The notes under the pieces: generated by a model
Told to the model about the DNA's origin: nothing
The model's database searches: none
Seen by the model: only the letters and a program-made list of their open reading frames with translations
Made by a program: the position numbers and the translations under genes
Origin: Gracilaria domingensis
Lineage: Eukaryota > Rhodophyta > Florideophyceae > Gracilariales > Gracilariaceae
Direction: 5' to 3'
DNA length: 64,000 nucleotides
Assembly: GCA_022539475.1 (NCBI GenBank)
Contig: VCMS01000336.1
Coordinates: 86,718-150,717 of the forward strand
Shown here: in pieces, positions 55,421 through 64,000 of the stretch
How positions within the stretch are numbered: position 1 is the first letter of the stretch
How the letters are laid out: the number at the start of each line of letters is the position of its first letter

Positions 55421-58400
55421 GCAGAGTTGGCTTGCTGTTTTTGTGTTGTTAGCTAGACGTTGTACGTCGCAGAGATTCGAATGCAAGTGAAGAAAGACCA
55501 TGCAAAGAGCAAACCAGAATGGTTTTTCGTGTTATGGGTAGCAAAAGACAATAGCTCCACACGTGGTGCACTGCGGACGTCAGTAGTACGACGGGGACGA
55601 GACTACTCTGTTTGCTTGCGCTCTCCTGAAAAGCCACGGCGACGCATAATCTGGTCGGATGTTGATATGACATTTAAAAGTGAGATCATAGTTTACACGT
55701 ACTGGTTTGAACGGTTTGAAATCAAACTCAAGTTACGCTTATAAGGTTGAAGGATCTCGAAGCACTGGCGTCTTTTCCAAGAATCACGAGAAAGAACTCG
55801 CATGAGCGTGGAGTACACCATTTGCGCGACGGCCAACGTTGGTGCTTTTCACTTGTCAAAGATGAGCGCGAGAGCCGAAAGTACTTGCACTGCAACGACG
55901 CGCACGTGCTATACATTTTGTACTGAGAAGGGGCCGAAAATAGGCGGTACAGCAACGGCAAGTGGCGCGCCACCAGCACGCGCCGTGTGGGCTTCGGCAA
56001 CAATCGATCAAAACAACCCCCATTCCCTGGTAGAAAATTGCCAAAAGTTATCGATGATCCAAGAAGGTGATGTTTAAACCGAAATGTGCATAGTGCTCCA
56101 CTAGGTGTTTATTTAATTCCGGGAACGATAAATTATGATTTAAGGTGGATGGTATAGGTGTCGCGTTATGCCAGTGTCAATGCTGCAACAGCTGTACGAG
56201 ATTAACAGCTCGATATCGCCAGAACTAGGCCACCCGGCATGCTCAGTCACCTAAGCGTACAAGCAGCCCAGGCAGTGATGATCGGTACCTGAAGTTCTTC
56301 CGACGTGGACTCTGTCAGTGGTGCCAAAGGTATAGCCGTGACGATCGCCCAGTGGCTCCGGCTCGAAATTCGGGGCTCACTAGAGTCTGCTGAGCTCGAG
56401 CCTACTCCGAGCTTTCTAACATTCATTACCCTGGTCTTCAACATTCCAACCGAGCTGGTGCATGACAGCAGGATGATCTCGGAGTTTAGCAGCCTTCGAG
56501 CTAACTTCGTTGTTCCGAGCGAAGTGCCTCGCGATGCGGGATTGGTGAGCTCGGACAGTTAGCAAGTACCTTACCCGTCTCCGCTCTTAGCCTCTCCGCC
56601 CCGACTTATTGCCAGGGTTTGATTCCCAGCCCTGGTTGCCTATTAGCCAGAATGGAGGTGGGCTCGGTTGCTCCCATCTGCATCCAGTTGTGGCCCATAA
56701 CGGTTCCAATCTCGAATGGGTAGCGTTCCCATCTACAATCATTTGAAGCGTTTCCTCTGTTGCGCTTATCTGCATCAGTTGTGCCAACGAGTTCTATTCT
56801 CGAACAGTTAGCTTCCACATCTACGTCTTCGAAGCGTCTCTGCGTCGTTTTTTGCTCGATTAGCTTGCTCACCCCAAGCCCTACCGCAGAACTTAGTAGT
56901 CATAAGGACGTAGATCCCTTAGTGAAGGGCTTGGTTCTGCTGCCGTCTCAGTTCTTTTCTGTCGCCCCAAGTGTATTCTTTTTGGATTATTTAGCGTCGC
57001 ATCTTCATCGCTTCGGCTTACTCCGGAATCTGTCATTCACCAATTCCTTGCTCTCTACTACCAAATGTAAGAACCCAGTTATTTACTCCGCGTGTTGGGG
57101 TGCCTGTGAAAATCTGCAAGGGAGCCGGAAGCAAGTCTTGTCTGCCGGTATGTCCGGGTCCTTTTGCCTGGCCGAGCTCCCTCGCCATTCGTGAACCTCT
57201 TCCCCATCTGCATCGCCTCGAAGATGTATCAGGATCGCTTGTTCCCTGGGTGTATCGGTTCGACAAGTTCAGTCATTTGCTCTACCCACGTCTGGAAGCA
57301 CTTTTTAGGAAGCTGAGGCGTTTCTCCAAGCTTCTCGAGTCCAGTCTTCTGAGTAGATTCCCTAGTCTTGTCTGTTGGAACCAAGTACAAGGCTCACTGA
57401 CAAGCCCGAATGTTTGTAGATCCCGAGTGATCAACTAACATCACCCGGTGCTCAGATCTCTCGTATGACCGAAGTTCTTCATATTGAACGGTTGCTTCTG
57501 CTCCAGTGATTCATTTGAGGATTGTACCCCGCGATCATTCGTTCGCAAGTACTCGTTTGCAAGCCCAAACAGTTGAACCGAGTATGTTTCAGGTCGAGCC
57601 CGGGAGATTTCAGTCAGAGAGAGCGTTTCGCTCTTGGTTTCTGCTGCAGCTTGCGTTCTTCTTTCTCCAAGCCTCGTCGCTTTTCTGGCAGTAGCGTGTA
57701 GCATTATCTCCTTCAGCCATGAATCCTGTACGGCGAAACACTAAGTGTCTTGGCAAGTTGTCTTCCGCTAGCAAGCGCGGGACCAGAAGTGGGAGCGAGC
57801 CAACCTATGGACACCCCATCGGCAGTCGTCGCCCTCGAGTCCTGTGGCTTCAGGGAGTTGGAGTTCTCCCTACTCTTTCCAGGTTCACTTGTGTCGGCAG
57901 CATCTCGTTTCAAATGATGTGCTGTTGCGTATCTCATCTCTGGAATTGTTTCAGCGGTCCCGTTTTCTCCCAGTTGTCCGAATCGACGAAGGTCTTTTAA
58001 GTAGCTGGATCACCTTCGTTTGAATAGCATAACGGGAGCAATAGTTTGTCCCGAGCTTAGCTCTGTCAAGTGCATCTGGAGTGGTTCCTAGTCTCACTCT
58101 GGAACCAAGCAATAGTGCAGTAGCAGGCCCAGATATGTCACCGAGTCCTCCAACTTGATGTCAGTCAGTGCAGTCAGACCCTCTTGCCCCCGACCTCTGC
58201 CGTCTTTCATCCCTTCGGAGTTAGATAACTTTGCTTCGCCGAGTGCAAGTGCTGTGAGGGAAATCTTTATCCCCATCCAAGTTTGGACGGGTTGAGCCAG
58301 TTCTATGTCACCTAGTGAGGTGTTGATTCGCAACAACTTCGGGGTCCAATCTCGACAAGTGTGACGAAACCTCTCGACGTTGTTTGAGTCAAGTGTATGC

Positions 58401-59559
58401 CATCCCCGATAGTGCGACAAAGCCCACCGCGAAGAAGAGTCACGACTATGTCTCTGGTGAGCCCTGAACCATGGGTCCATCAGTGTCCTTCGCCTAATGA
58501 ACTGCACTTGGGGTTGATCCCCGGCGAATCAGCAACGATGTGTAGTTCTCCACGTTTCATATCTCCCGTTATAGGGAGTGACATTGTAACGCCGGACTCA
58601 GGTCGGATGGAGCGGTGGTGGGAGACTTTCCTGGAGGCAGTGGTGGTATGAGCGGTCATAGCAGTAGGTTCTGCCTTAGTTGTCGTTCTATTGTTGGCGT
58701 CGTGTTTACAAGATCTTGTGCCAGATTCCGGATTTGGAAAAGCCCCGGTTCATCGCCTTCAGAGAGTTCCGAAACCATGAAGTTTTCTTGATGGTCGCAG
58801 CAGGATAAGCTTTGAGTCAGATGAGTATGACGATGGGACGACTCACCATGGGCACAGTGTGGGCGAAGTGCATGCCCGAACTGTCGACGTCAGTAGTGAG
58901 AATGGGGCAGGAAGCTGCTTGCCCGTAGGGGACAGTTTGCTGGCTTATGAGGCCTGGTGCGGCACGGTGCGTCCCTCCTTCAAGTGATAAAAAACCAGGT
59001 CTAGCGTGTCCCCTGGGATGGTTTTGGCGTTGAGCAGTTGTCTCCTGAGTCTACGATCAGACGCTACTTCCTCAACGTCAGCCCACTCTTCTGACCCCCC
59101 TTCCTTCCCGTCTCTTAGAGCATCATCTTCATCCGAAGAAGCGATCAAACTCGAACTAGGGGCTGAACTCCCACAGCAAGGGAAAAGGGGAGCTGCCGTG
59201 GGCGGAGAACCGAACTGGATCTATTTGTCGTTCGACCTATCAAACAAGTTGCCCTTCTGAGAGATTATCGTAAGACTGAAGGAGATCCTTTTTCTACTCC
59301 GGCAGTGTGATTGAAAATGGACAAAAGCAAGTTCACGACGATTCTCTCGCGGTTGGATTTGTGGAGTTATGCGTATGACTCCGTGGTTGTTTCTCGAGCT
59401 CGACAGGATCTCGATGCCGTTAGAGACGAATTCTGAGTTCATTCCAAGGCGATGCAAATAATGGACACTAACGACATGTATATATACCAAGTCGAATAAA
59501 TTGGGAAATGCGTTGAGAAATGGACAGCTTGGTTAATATCCTGAAAAGAACAACGATAT
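55421..59559. other. Unassigned stretch with many short frames
   Basis: Longest frames: 56760-57194 (+), 57100-57438 (+), 58094-58507 (-), 58945-59148 (-, acidic start SSDEDDALRDGKEGG). None carries a motif I recognise, and neither strand is consistently open, so decayed gene or retroelement sequence is likely. No tRNA or rRNA gene was seen. Confidence 0.35.
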
Positions 59560-60150
59560 TCATACAATAAGTGAGGTGACATCGAAGAGCCACCAACTGT
59601 GCAAGCAACAAAGTACCACCAGCAATGAATGGGATGTGTAGGAAGCCCATCTGCCTTGAAATGGTCCAGGTATGAATAATACCACCGCGCGAACAAGCAC
59701 ATTCAGACACAACTGTGAACGCTCGAAGACTCCGGCGTGTCTCTTGATAAATGCGGAGAATTGACCAAAGTGGTGCAGGTGGTCAAGGATGAAGTCTGCT
59801 TTCAAAGAAAATGGAAATGGAGAAGCTAGGAATACGTGTTTACAATTGGTATTGGAGAGGCCAGGACCCTGAGCTTGCGAAGCTAGGACTGGGAAGTCGT
59901 CTTTGAGCGCTTCTTCGGTTGCTGATGTCGTTACTTTAGTGCCGAAACTTGTTGAAATGATTGTAAGGTCGATTATCGGTTTGACGGTCAAGTATTGCGA
60001 AGCGCACCGGTAATTAGGAACGATGAAGAAGTCCAGGAAAAACAAGAAAGGAAGCAGGTGTATAATGCTCTTCGTTGAAGAACAATGCCGCCGACAAAAC
60101 ATTCGGAAGGAATATCCAGGAGGGCTAGCGAGCTTCCTCCTTGGCTTCAC
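59560..60150 (-). CDS. Unidentified 196-codon frame
   Basis: Clean frame from ATG with two hydrophobic segments: near the N-terminus (IIHLLPFLFFLDFFIVP) and near the C-terminus (SLLVVLCCLHSWWLFDV). Between them is a soluble part (TVKPIIDLTIIST, ATEEALKDDFPVLA). No homologue recognised. It lies 370 bp downstream of the ATP-grasp relic on the same strand. It may be a chance frame. Confidence 0.25.
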   Translation of the reverse strand: MKPRRKLASPPGYSFRMFCRRHCSSTKSIIHLLPFLFFLDFFIVPNYRCASQYLTVKPIIDLTIISTSFGTKVTTSATEEALKDDFPVLASQAQGPGLSNTNCKHVFLASPFPFSLKADFILDHLHHFGQFSAFIKRHAGVFERSQLCLNVLVRAVVLFIPGPFQGRWASYTSHSLLVVLCCLHSWWLFDVTSLIV

Positions 60151-60523
60151 TGATAGCGATAATATTGACTAAACAACTTAGCTCGCGGTCTCAATTAGTG
60201 TAGCCGTAACATTCAAAACATGCCTAAACTTATCTAACCAATATAAAAAAACATAAAGCAAACACTATGTCTAAACTTGCATTTTTCAACACGACCAACG
60301 TCATACGATTGTCTTCACACTAGTTCGATCATTTCTTACGCACCGGAGCACCCTCATTGACTCAATGCTGTTGCAGCCTGACACACTATCAACAAAGGAT
60401 ACGCCTTAAAAGGAAAACAGAATCTCGCGAGGCCAGAAATTGTGGAGCAAGATTTGCACCGAGTATGTATTGGAGACATTGCAGGTAGCAGAATCCCTTA
60501 CGCTTACAAGATGCTAAGCTAAG
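60151..60523. other. Intergenic AT-rich stretch
   Basis: Nothing seen. Confidence 0.4.
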
Positions 60524-61959
60524 TCATGCCGACATCATGTCCCTGTTGGGGTTTACTCTGGAATTTGGCAAAACGTCAATGGAAGTGGCAGCTAGCAATA
60601 AAGATGACTGGAGCTCGGAAGAAAAAATGGTCCGCTCGCTACCTTGATTGGCGGGTAATCGAACGTTGCAACTGTCCATAATCTTCTTGATTTCCAGAAC
60701 TGCCTCCTCCGTGCTGTGTTCGCTGACAACATAATTTCCGGCCATAAAGTGCGGGAATACCGTCTTCCGGCCCACAAACCTTATCTCCTTATGCTTCAGA
60801 TAAGCAATCTTCAGCACCAAATCTTGTCTTTGCCAGCAAATGCTAGCAGTCGTCATCGGTATAACACCACGAAGTATGGAAACATTATAGCAGACTCTGC
60901 CGATAAACTTGAGCGGCTCCTTCGGATAAGCGGTCGTATAGGGATCTTTAACGTGCATGCAGTGCTCCTCAACCAAAAGTCTATCCCCCATGGCCAAAGT
61001 TTGCCATCGCGAACAGAGATTCACCGCCCTACTTCTAGCATTACCTCAATTAGAACGGGACCACGTTGGGTATACCGCAATTCTACGTGAAAACAGCCGT
61101 TTCGATTGAAGCGCCAAAGCCAGGTACTGTCAATGCCAGCTTGACCGACTTTCTGTTGTTCTCGTCTCGATAGGCATGAAGGACAGTTCGTGCCTGTTTC
61201 TTGAAAAATATGGCTCCCAGCAAGCCCAGTTATCCGGAAACGCTTAGCGATAGACAACAGGGCCTTTCAGAGGATCAATAATAGCCACATCCCGAACTCG
61301 TCGCCGTCATAATATTTCTCAACTTACCATTTCTGTCCCTGAGCGCGATGTAGTTCCTCCTCGACACAAATAACAAAACAGTTTCTCCATATGATTTGCA
61401 TGCATCCTGAACAGATTCGGCACCGTTAACCGCCCATCGAGGCAGCGCCAATACCAGGCTGAGAATGATGGATCCAAACGTAATCACACGCATCCGGACG
61501 ACTGTCATCGACTTTGAGAACTCTTCTAAAGCCGCGGCAAGCAAAACCAGCCTCAGCCATGGTCTGGCGAGTCTTACGCTTATTGTCGAGCCTCTCACAG
61601 CTTCGATCCTTCCCTCCCCCCGCCATACCTTGAGTTGTCGTCCACTCCAAGCGCGGTGGCAATCGGGCGCCAAAGGGACTGCGTGTTCGAACAGGTGGTA
61701 GCAGCACAAACTCGCCTTCGACAGTGGATTCAGAATAGTTCCATAGCGCCGCTCGAACAGGCTCAATGCTGTGAAATCGAGCGATGAACTGTGTGCCGGG
61801 AACGAGTGAGGAACGGAAAGCGGCTGCGCGAGGAAGTCGGCCGCGCACGGGGTCTTTGTGCGCCGCGGAAGGCGCGGCGGGAACGCGCGATCCACACCTG
61901 CTTGTTGAAGCGGTTGCGCTGGCGACGGTCGTGTCAGACGCAGTCGGCTCGTCAGACAT
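60524..61959 (-). pseudogene. Broken ATP-grasp ligase gene, carnosine-synthase-like
   Basis: On the minus strand pieces in successive frames follow the order of an ATP-grasp amino-acid ligase. From the ATG at 61959: LDNKRKTRQTMAEAG (substrate-side helix) and GIGAASMGG (the AAS-MG nucleotide loop); then ESVQDACKSYG; then YYDGDEF, DVAIIDPLKGPVVYR and PDNWACWEPYF; then QETGTNCPSCL and CFHVELRYTQRGPVLIEV (the glutamate metal-binding strand before the GG loop); then LLVEEHCMHV and a C-terminal domain with KFIGRVCYN. This pattern matches CARNS1/ATPGD1-type dipeptide synthases and bacterial relatives. At least four frame shifts and a TAA after VVYR break it. It may be a pseudogene, or partly sequence errors or unseen introns. 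The C-terminal 166-codon frame (61024-60524) is clean. Confidence 0.8.
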
Positions 61960-62092
61960 GCTCTATAATTGTCATCTCCGTCGTACTGGCAGCCGTGGGC
62001 GAGTCACAGTTGTGTTCAAGGTCGCACCCAACACATTACTGACCACTCCGGCCGACGGGCAGGTTACGTTATTGGACGGCGTTGCGTTCGGT

Positions 62093-62490
62093 TGTTTTGG
62101 AGGTCTGGGCGCTACAACAATTGCCGAACAACGTCCCACGCGCGGGGGTGTCGCTCGTGTTAGGTAGGTCACCCTAACACGACCGGAACCCCCCCGCCCC
62201 CGGCATACAAACGCACATTTCAAAAAATCCGCCCAAACTTGCCGCAGCGGGGTCCGCTGTTTGAGGGGAGGCTACCCTAACCACGACCGCACCCCCCGCG
62301 CCCGCGGGCATTAAAATATCACATTTCTAAAAAACCAGCGAAACGTGCCGCGGCGGGTCCGCGGTTCGTTAGCGGTAGCCACCCTAAACACAAGCCGACC
62401 CCCACCCCGCGGTCACATATCTGGCCCACAATTTTGGCACCCAGCCGATGACCTCCCAAAACACCTTCCTCGACACTCCGCAGTCATACG
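62093..62490 (-). mobile_element. MITE-like palindromic repeat, copy 2 (decayed)
   Basis: Read in reverse it begins GGCGGGTGCA...GAGGAAGGTGTTTTGGGAGGTC (about 62510-62451), like 22700-22757, and ends at GTTTTGGAGGTCT (62095-62107). Three palindromic units (about 62150-62200, 62255-62305, 62345-62410) keep the CCCTAACAC mirror and GC-rich arms, but with many mismatches. It starts 130 bp upstream of the ATP-grasp relic's ATG. Confidence 0.7.
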
Positions 62491-62510
62491 GTGCACCCGC
62501 CGCAATACGC

Positions 62511-64000
62511 TGGACGCGGCTGGCCACGTAAGATTGGTCGGGAGTAAAACGTGTACAGACACAGACGCCGTCTGTACATAAATGAGAGGTAAATCTTCCA
62601 TTATTATCGAGCGCTTAAAAGAGCACGACTCAAGAACGCCACCCATTACTCTATTAAACCATTTTCAGCGTTTTTAAAACCTCCAAAAACACAGTTGAAC
62701 TGCATTACGTCACAGTCCTTTTGTGCCAAGCACAATATTAAATCATCAGACAAGACTCAGCTAGTTTCCGCTATACATTAATTGCTCTACCTCAATTAAG
62801 GAACTCACGGACCATTGTGTTTTCTTACACGTTTGTTACGTATTTAACACCCACTACACTATTTACACTGCCTCAAAGCGAGCAAGGTGACCGAACTAAC
62901 AAAACGCGCCTCAACAGCGCACGCACAAAGCAGATTCGCCGGCATCGTACGAGCAGTGAGACCAGAGTACAACATTACGATAGCGAACTAAAAGTACTAC
63001 GCCACCATGTTTTCCGTGAAGAAACAAACTTCTACGATGATTAAGAAGAGGTAATATCGTTCTAGCATGAGCGCACCAGCTCTGGCGTTATTTTGATGTA
63101 CACGAATCTTCCAATTGTTCGCGCCAATCGGTGTGTAAAAAAGCAATTGTAAGCCTTCAACGACATGAGAATCTCCGAATCATAGTCCCGTAGTGGATTC
63201 TCTGCGGAACACTAAAAAGAATAAATGAGTCTCGACAAGCTAACTATTACATGAGTCCTCACAGGTCTAGAGAACGGGGCTGTAACACAGCCCCGATACT
63301 GCTACCATTCATCTACAGATATAAAAACTGCTATGGAAGCAATAACGCCGACAAGAGTCGTAGCTGAAGCACAAACATGGGTAGTCATGAAAAAACCCCT
63401 CGAGCCCGGCTGCTCGGCTTGTGCAGCACATCGTACAATTTGTTACTCAAGTATTGAAATACGGCACGTTATCTCCCTATTTAACAATGGCCTGTCACCA
63501 CACAGTATCAGAGACCAGACATAAAATCACCGGTTTGTGCGAGATACGTGAAACACTGCTGCATCCCATACGTTTTAGTCCTCTTTCTCTGCTAAAGCCC
63601 GTGAGTAAAAACTCAGTTCCACTTCCTCGCAATGGCATCTGAATTTGCTGCCGACCCATCTCGTCGAGGAGCATCTAACAGGCTTCAAGCTGCCACCGAA
63701 CTGACGAATAGACTTTCCACTACCATAATGGCCACGATTGCCCCTATATAGTAGTCCAAGCGACGTTTCGTACTGGAAGAAGAAAAATTGTTCCATTGCC
63801 ATCAGATTTCAAAGAATTCCATCATGAAAGGAAAAACATTGTCAATGTTCTTTGTATGCATTTGGCCCCCCGTCATTCGAAGGCAGATCAGCCTTGGGAA
63901 GGTGTTTCATTCACGTAACCTTGCCTTTCTTCGGCGTGGACAAATCTATATGCAAACTTCTGGCAGAAACGTGTGCATGGCATGGCAGATAGATTTGCGT
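62511..64000. other. Unassigned right flank
   Basis: Short frames only (62817-63044, 63333-63524, 63421-63642). A 39-codon frame MASEFAADPSRRG starts at 63631. A hairpin CGGGGCTGT-AAC-ACAGCCCCG lies near 63274-63294. No gene identified. Confidence 0.4.
63274..63294. repeat. GC-rich hairpin, 9-bp stem
   Basis: CGGGGCTGT and ACAGCCCCG around AAC, isolated in AT-rich sequence. Role unknown. Confidence 0.7.

Noticed and set aside
56600-56640. T-arm-like GGGTTTGATTCCC as part of a tRNA gene
   Set aside because: No acceptor stem, D-arm or anticodon arm fits around it.
61275-61493. A secreted-protein frame beginning MRVITFGSIILSLVLAL
   Set aside because: The hydrophobic start looks like a signal peptide, but the segment lies between two ATP-grasp motifs of the same relic and its ESVQDACKSY part fits that fold.

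Overview
The window is a transposon-dominated eukaryotic nuclear fragment. The evidence is several LTR retrotransposons with typical gag-pol, a chromodomain on the integrase, decayed copies of nuclear genes, and two runs of N. Nothing pins down the species. A red or other alga would fit, but that is a guess.

Layout: 1-1914 is unassigned sequence, then a gap (1915-2194). At 2265 starts the 5' LTR of a plus-strand Ty3-type element (element 2). It is split by a younger, complete, 12.3-kb chromodomain Ty3/gypsy element on the minus strand (element 1, 2346-14682) with 5-bp target duplications CTTGC. Element 2 resumes at 14688 and is cut off after gag (about 17.4 kb). From 17.4 to 19.2 kb come short repeats, long hairpins and a 373-bp tandem duplication. 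From 19.4 to 21.2 kb lies a decayed Plavaka/CACTA-like transposase. At 22.7-23.2 kb is a MITE-like repeat made of GC-rich perfect palindromes, with a second, decayed copy at 62.1-62.5 kb. A GC-rich stretch with broken reading frames (23.2-26.6 kb) ends in a recognisable relic of Notchless (NLE1/Rsa4). A roughly 2-kb unnamed repeat (family X) starts at 27.0 kb and is interrupted at 29034 by element 3, a relative of element 1 (29034-40884), then resumes at 40886. After a second gap (41990-42786) lies element 4, a third relative (42787-52859). A second copy of family X follows in reverse (55.4-53.4 kb). After a poorly understood stretch, a broken ATP-grasp ligase gene (carnosine-synthase-like) lies at 61959-60524. 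The right end is unassigned.

The most unusual object is in element 1. Between pol and the 3' LTR, on the strand opposite gag-pol, is an open frame of about 680 codons (3240-5283, two single-base frame breaks). It starts 80 bp outside the 3' LTR behind a TATA-like sequence. Elements 3 and 4 share nearly identical pol and R-U5 but lack this gene and have a different U3. The block 3'UTR-antisense ORF-PPT-U3 therefore behaves as an exchangeable module. The same family carries copies of its polypurine tract inside pol and a very long variable linker between integrase and chromodomain.

Sequence quality is uneven. About 37.6-40.9 kb and 42.8-52.9 kb are full of single-base indels and contain a 400-base poly-G and a poly-T run. 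They look like unpolished long-read gap filling, so frameshifts there should not be read as biology.
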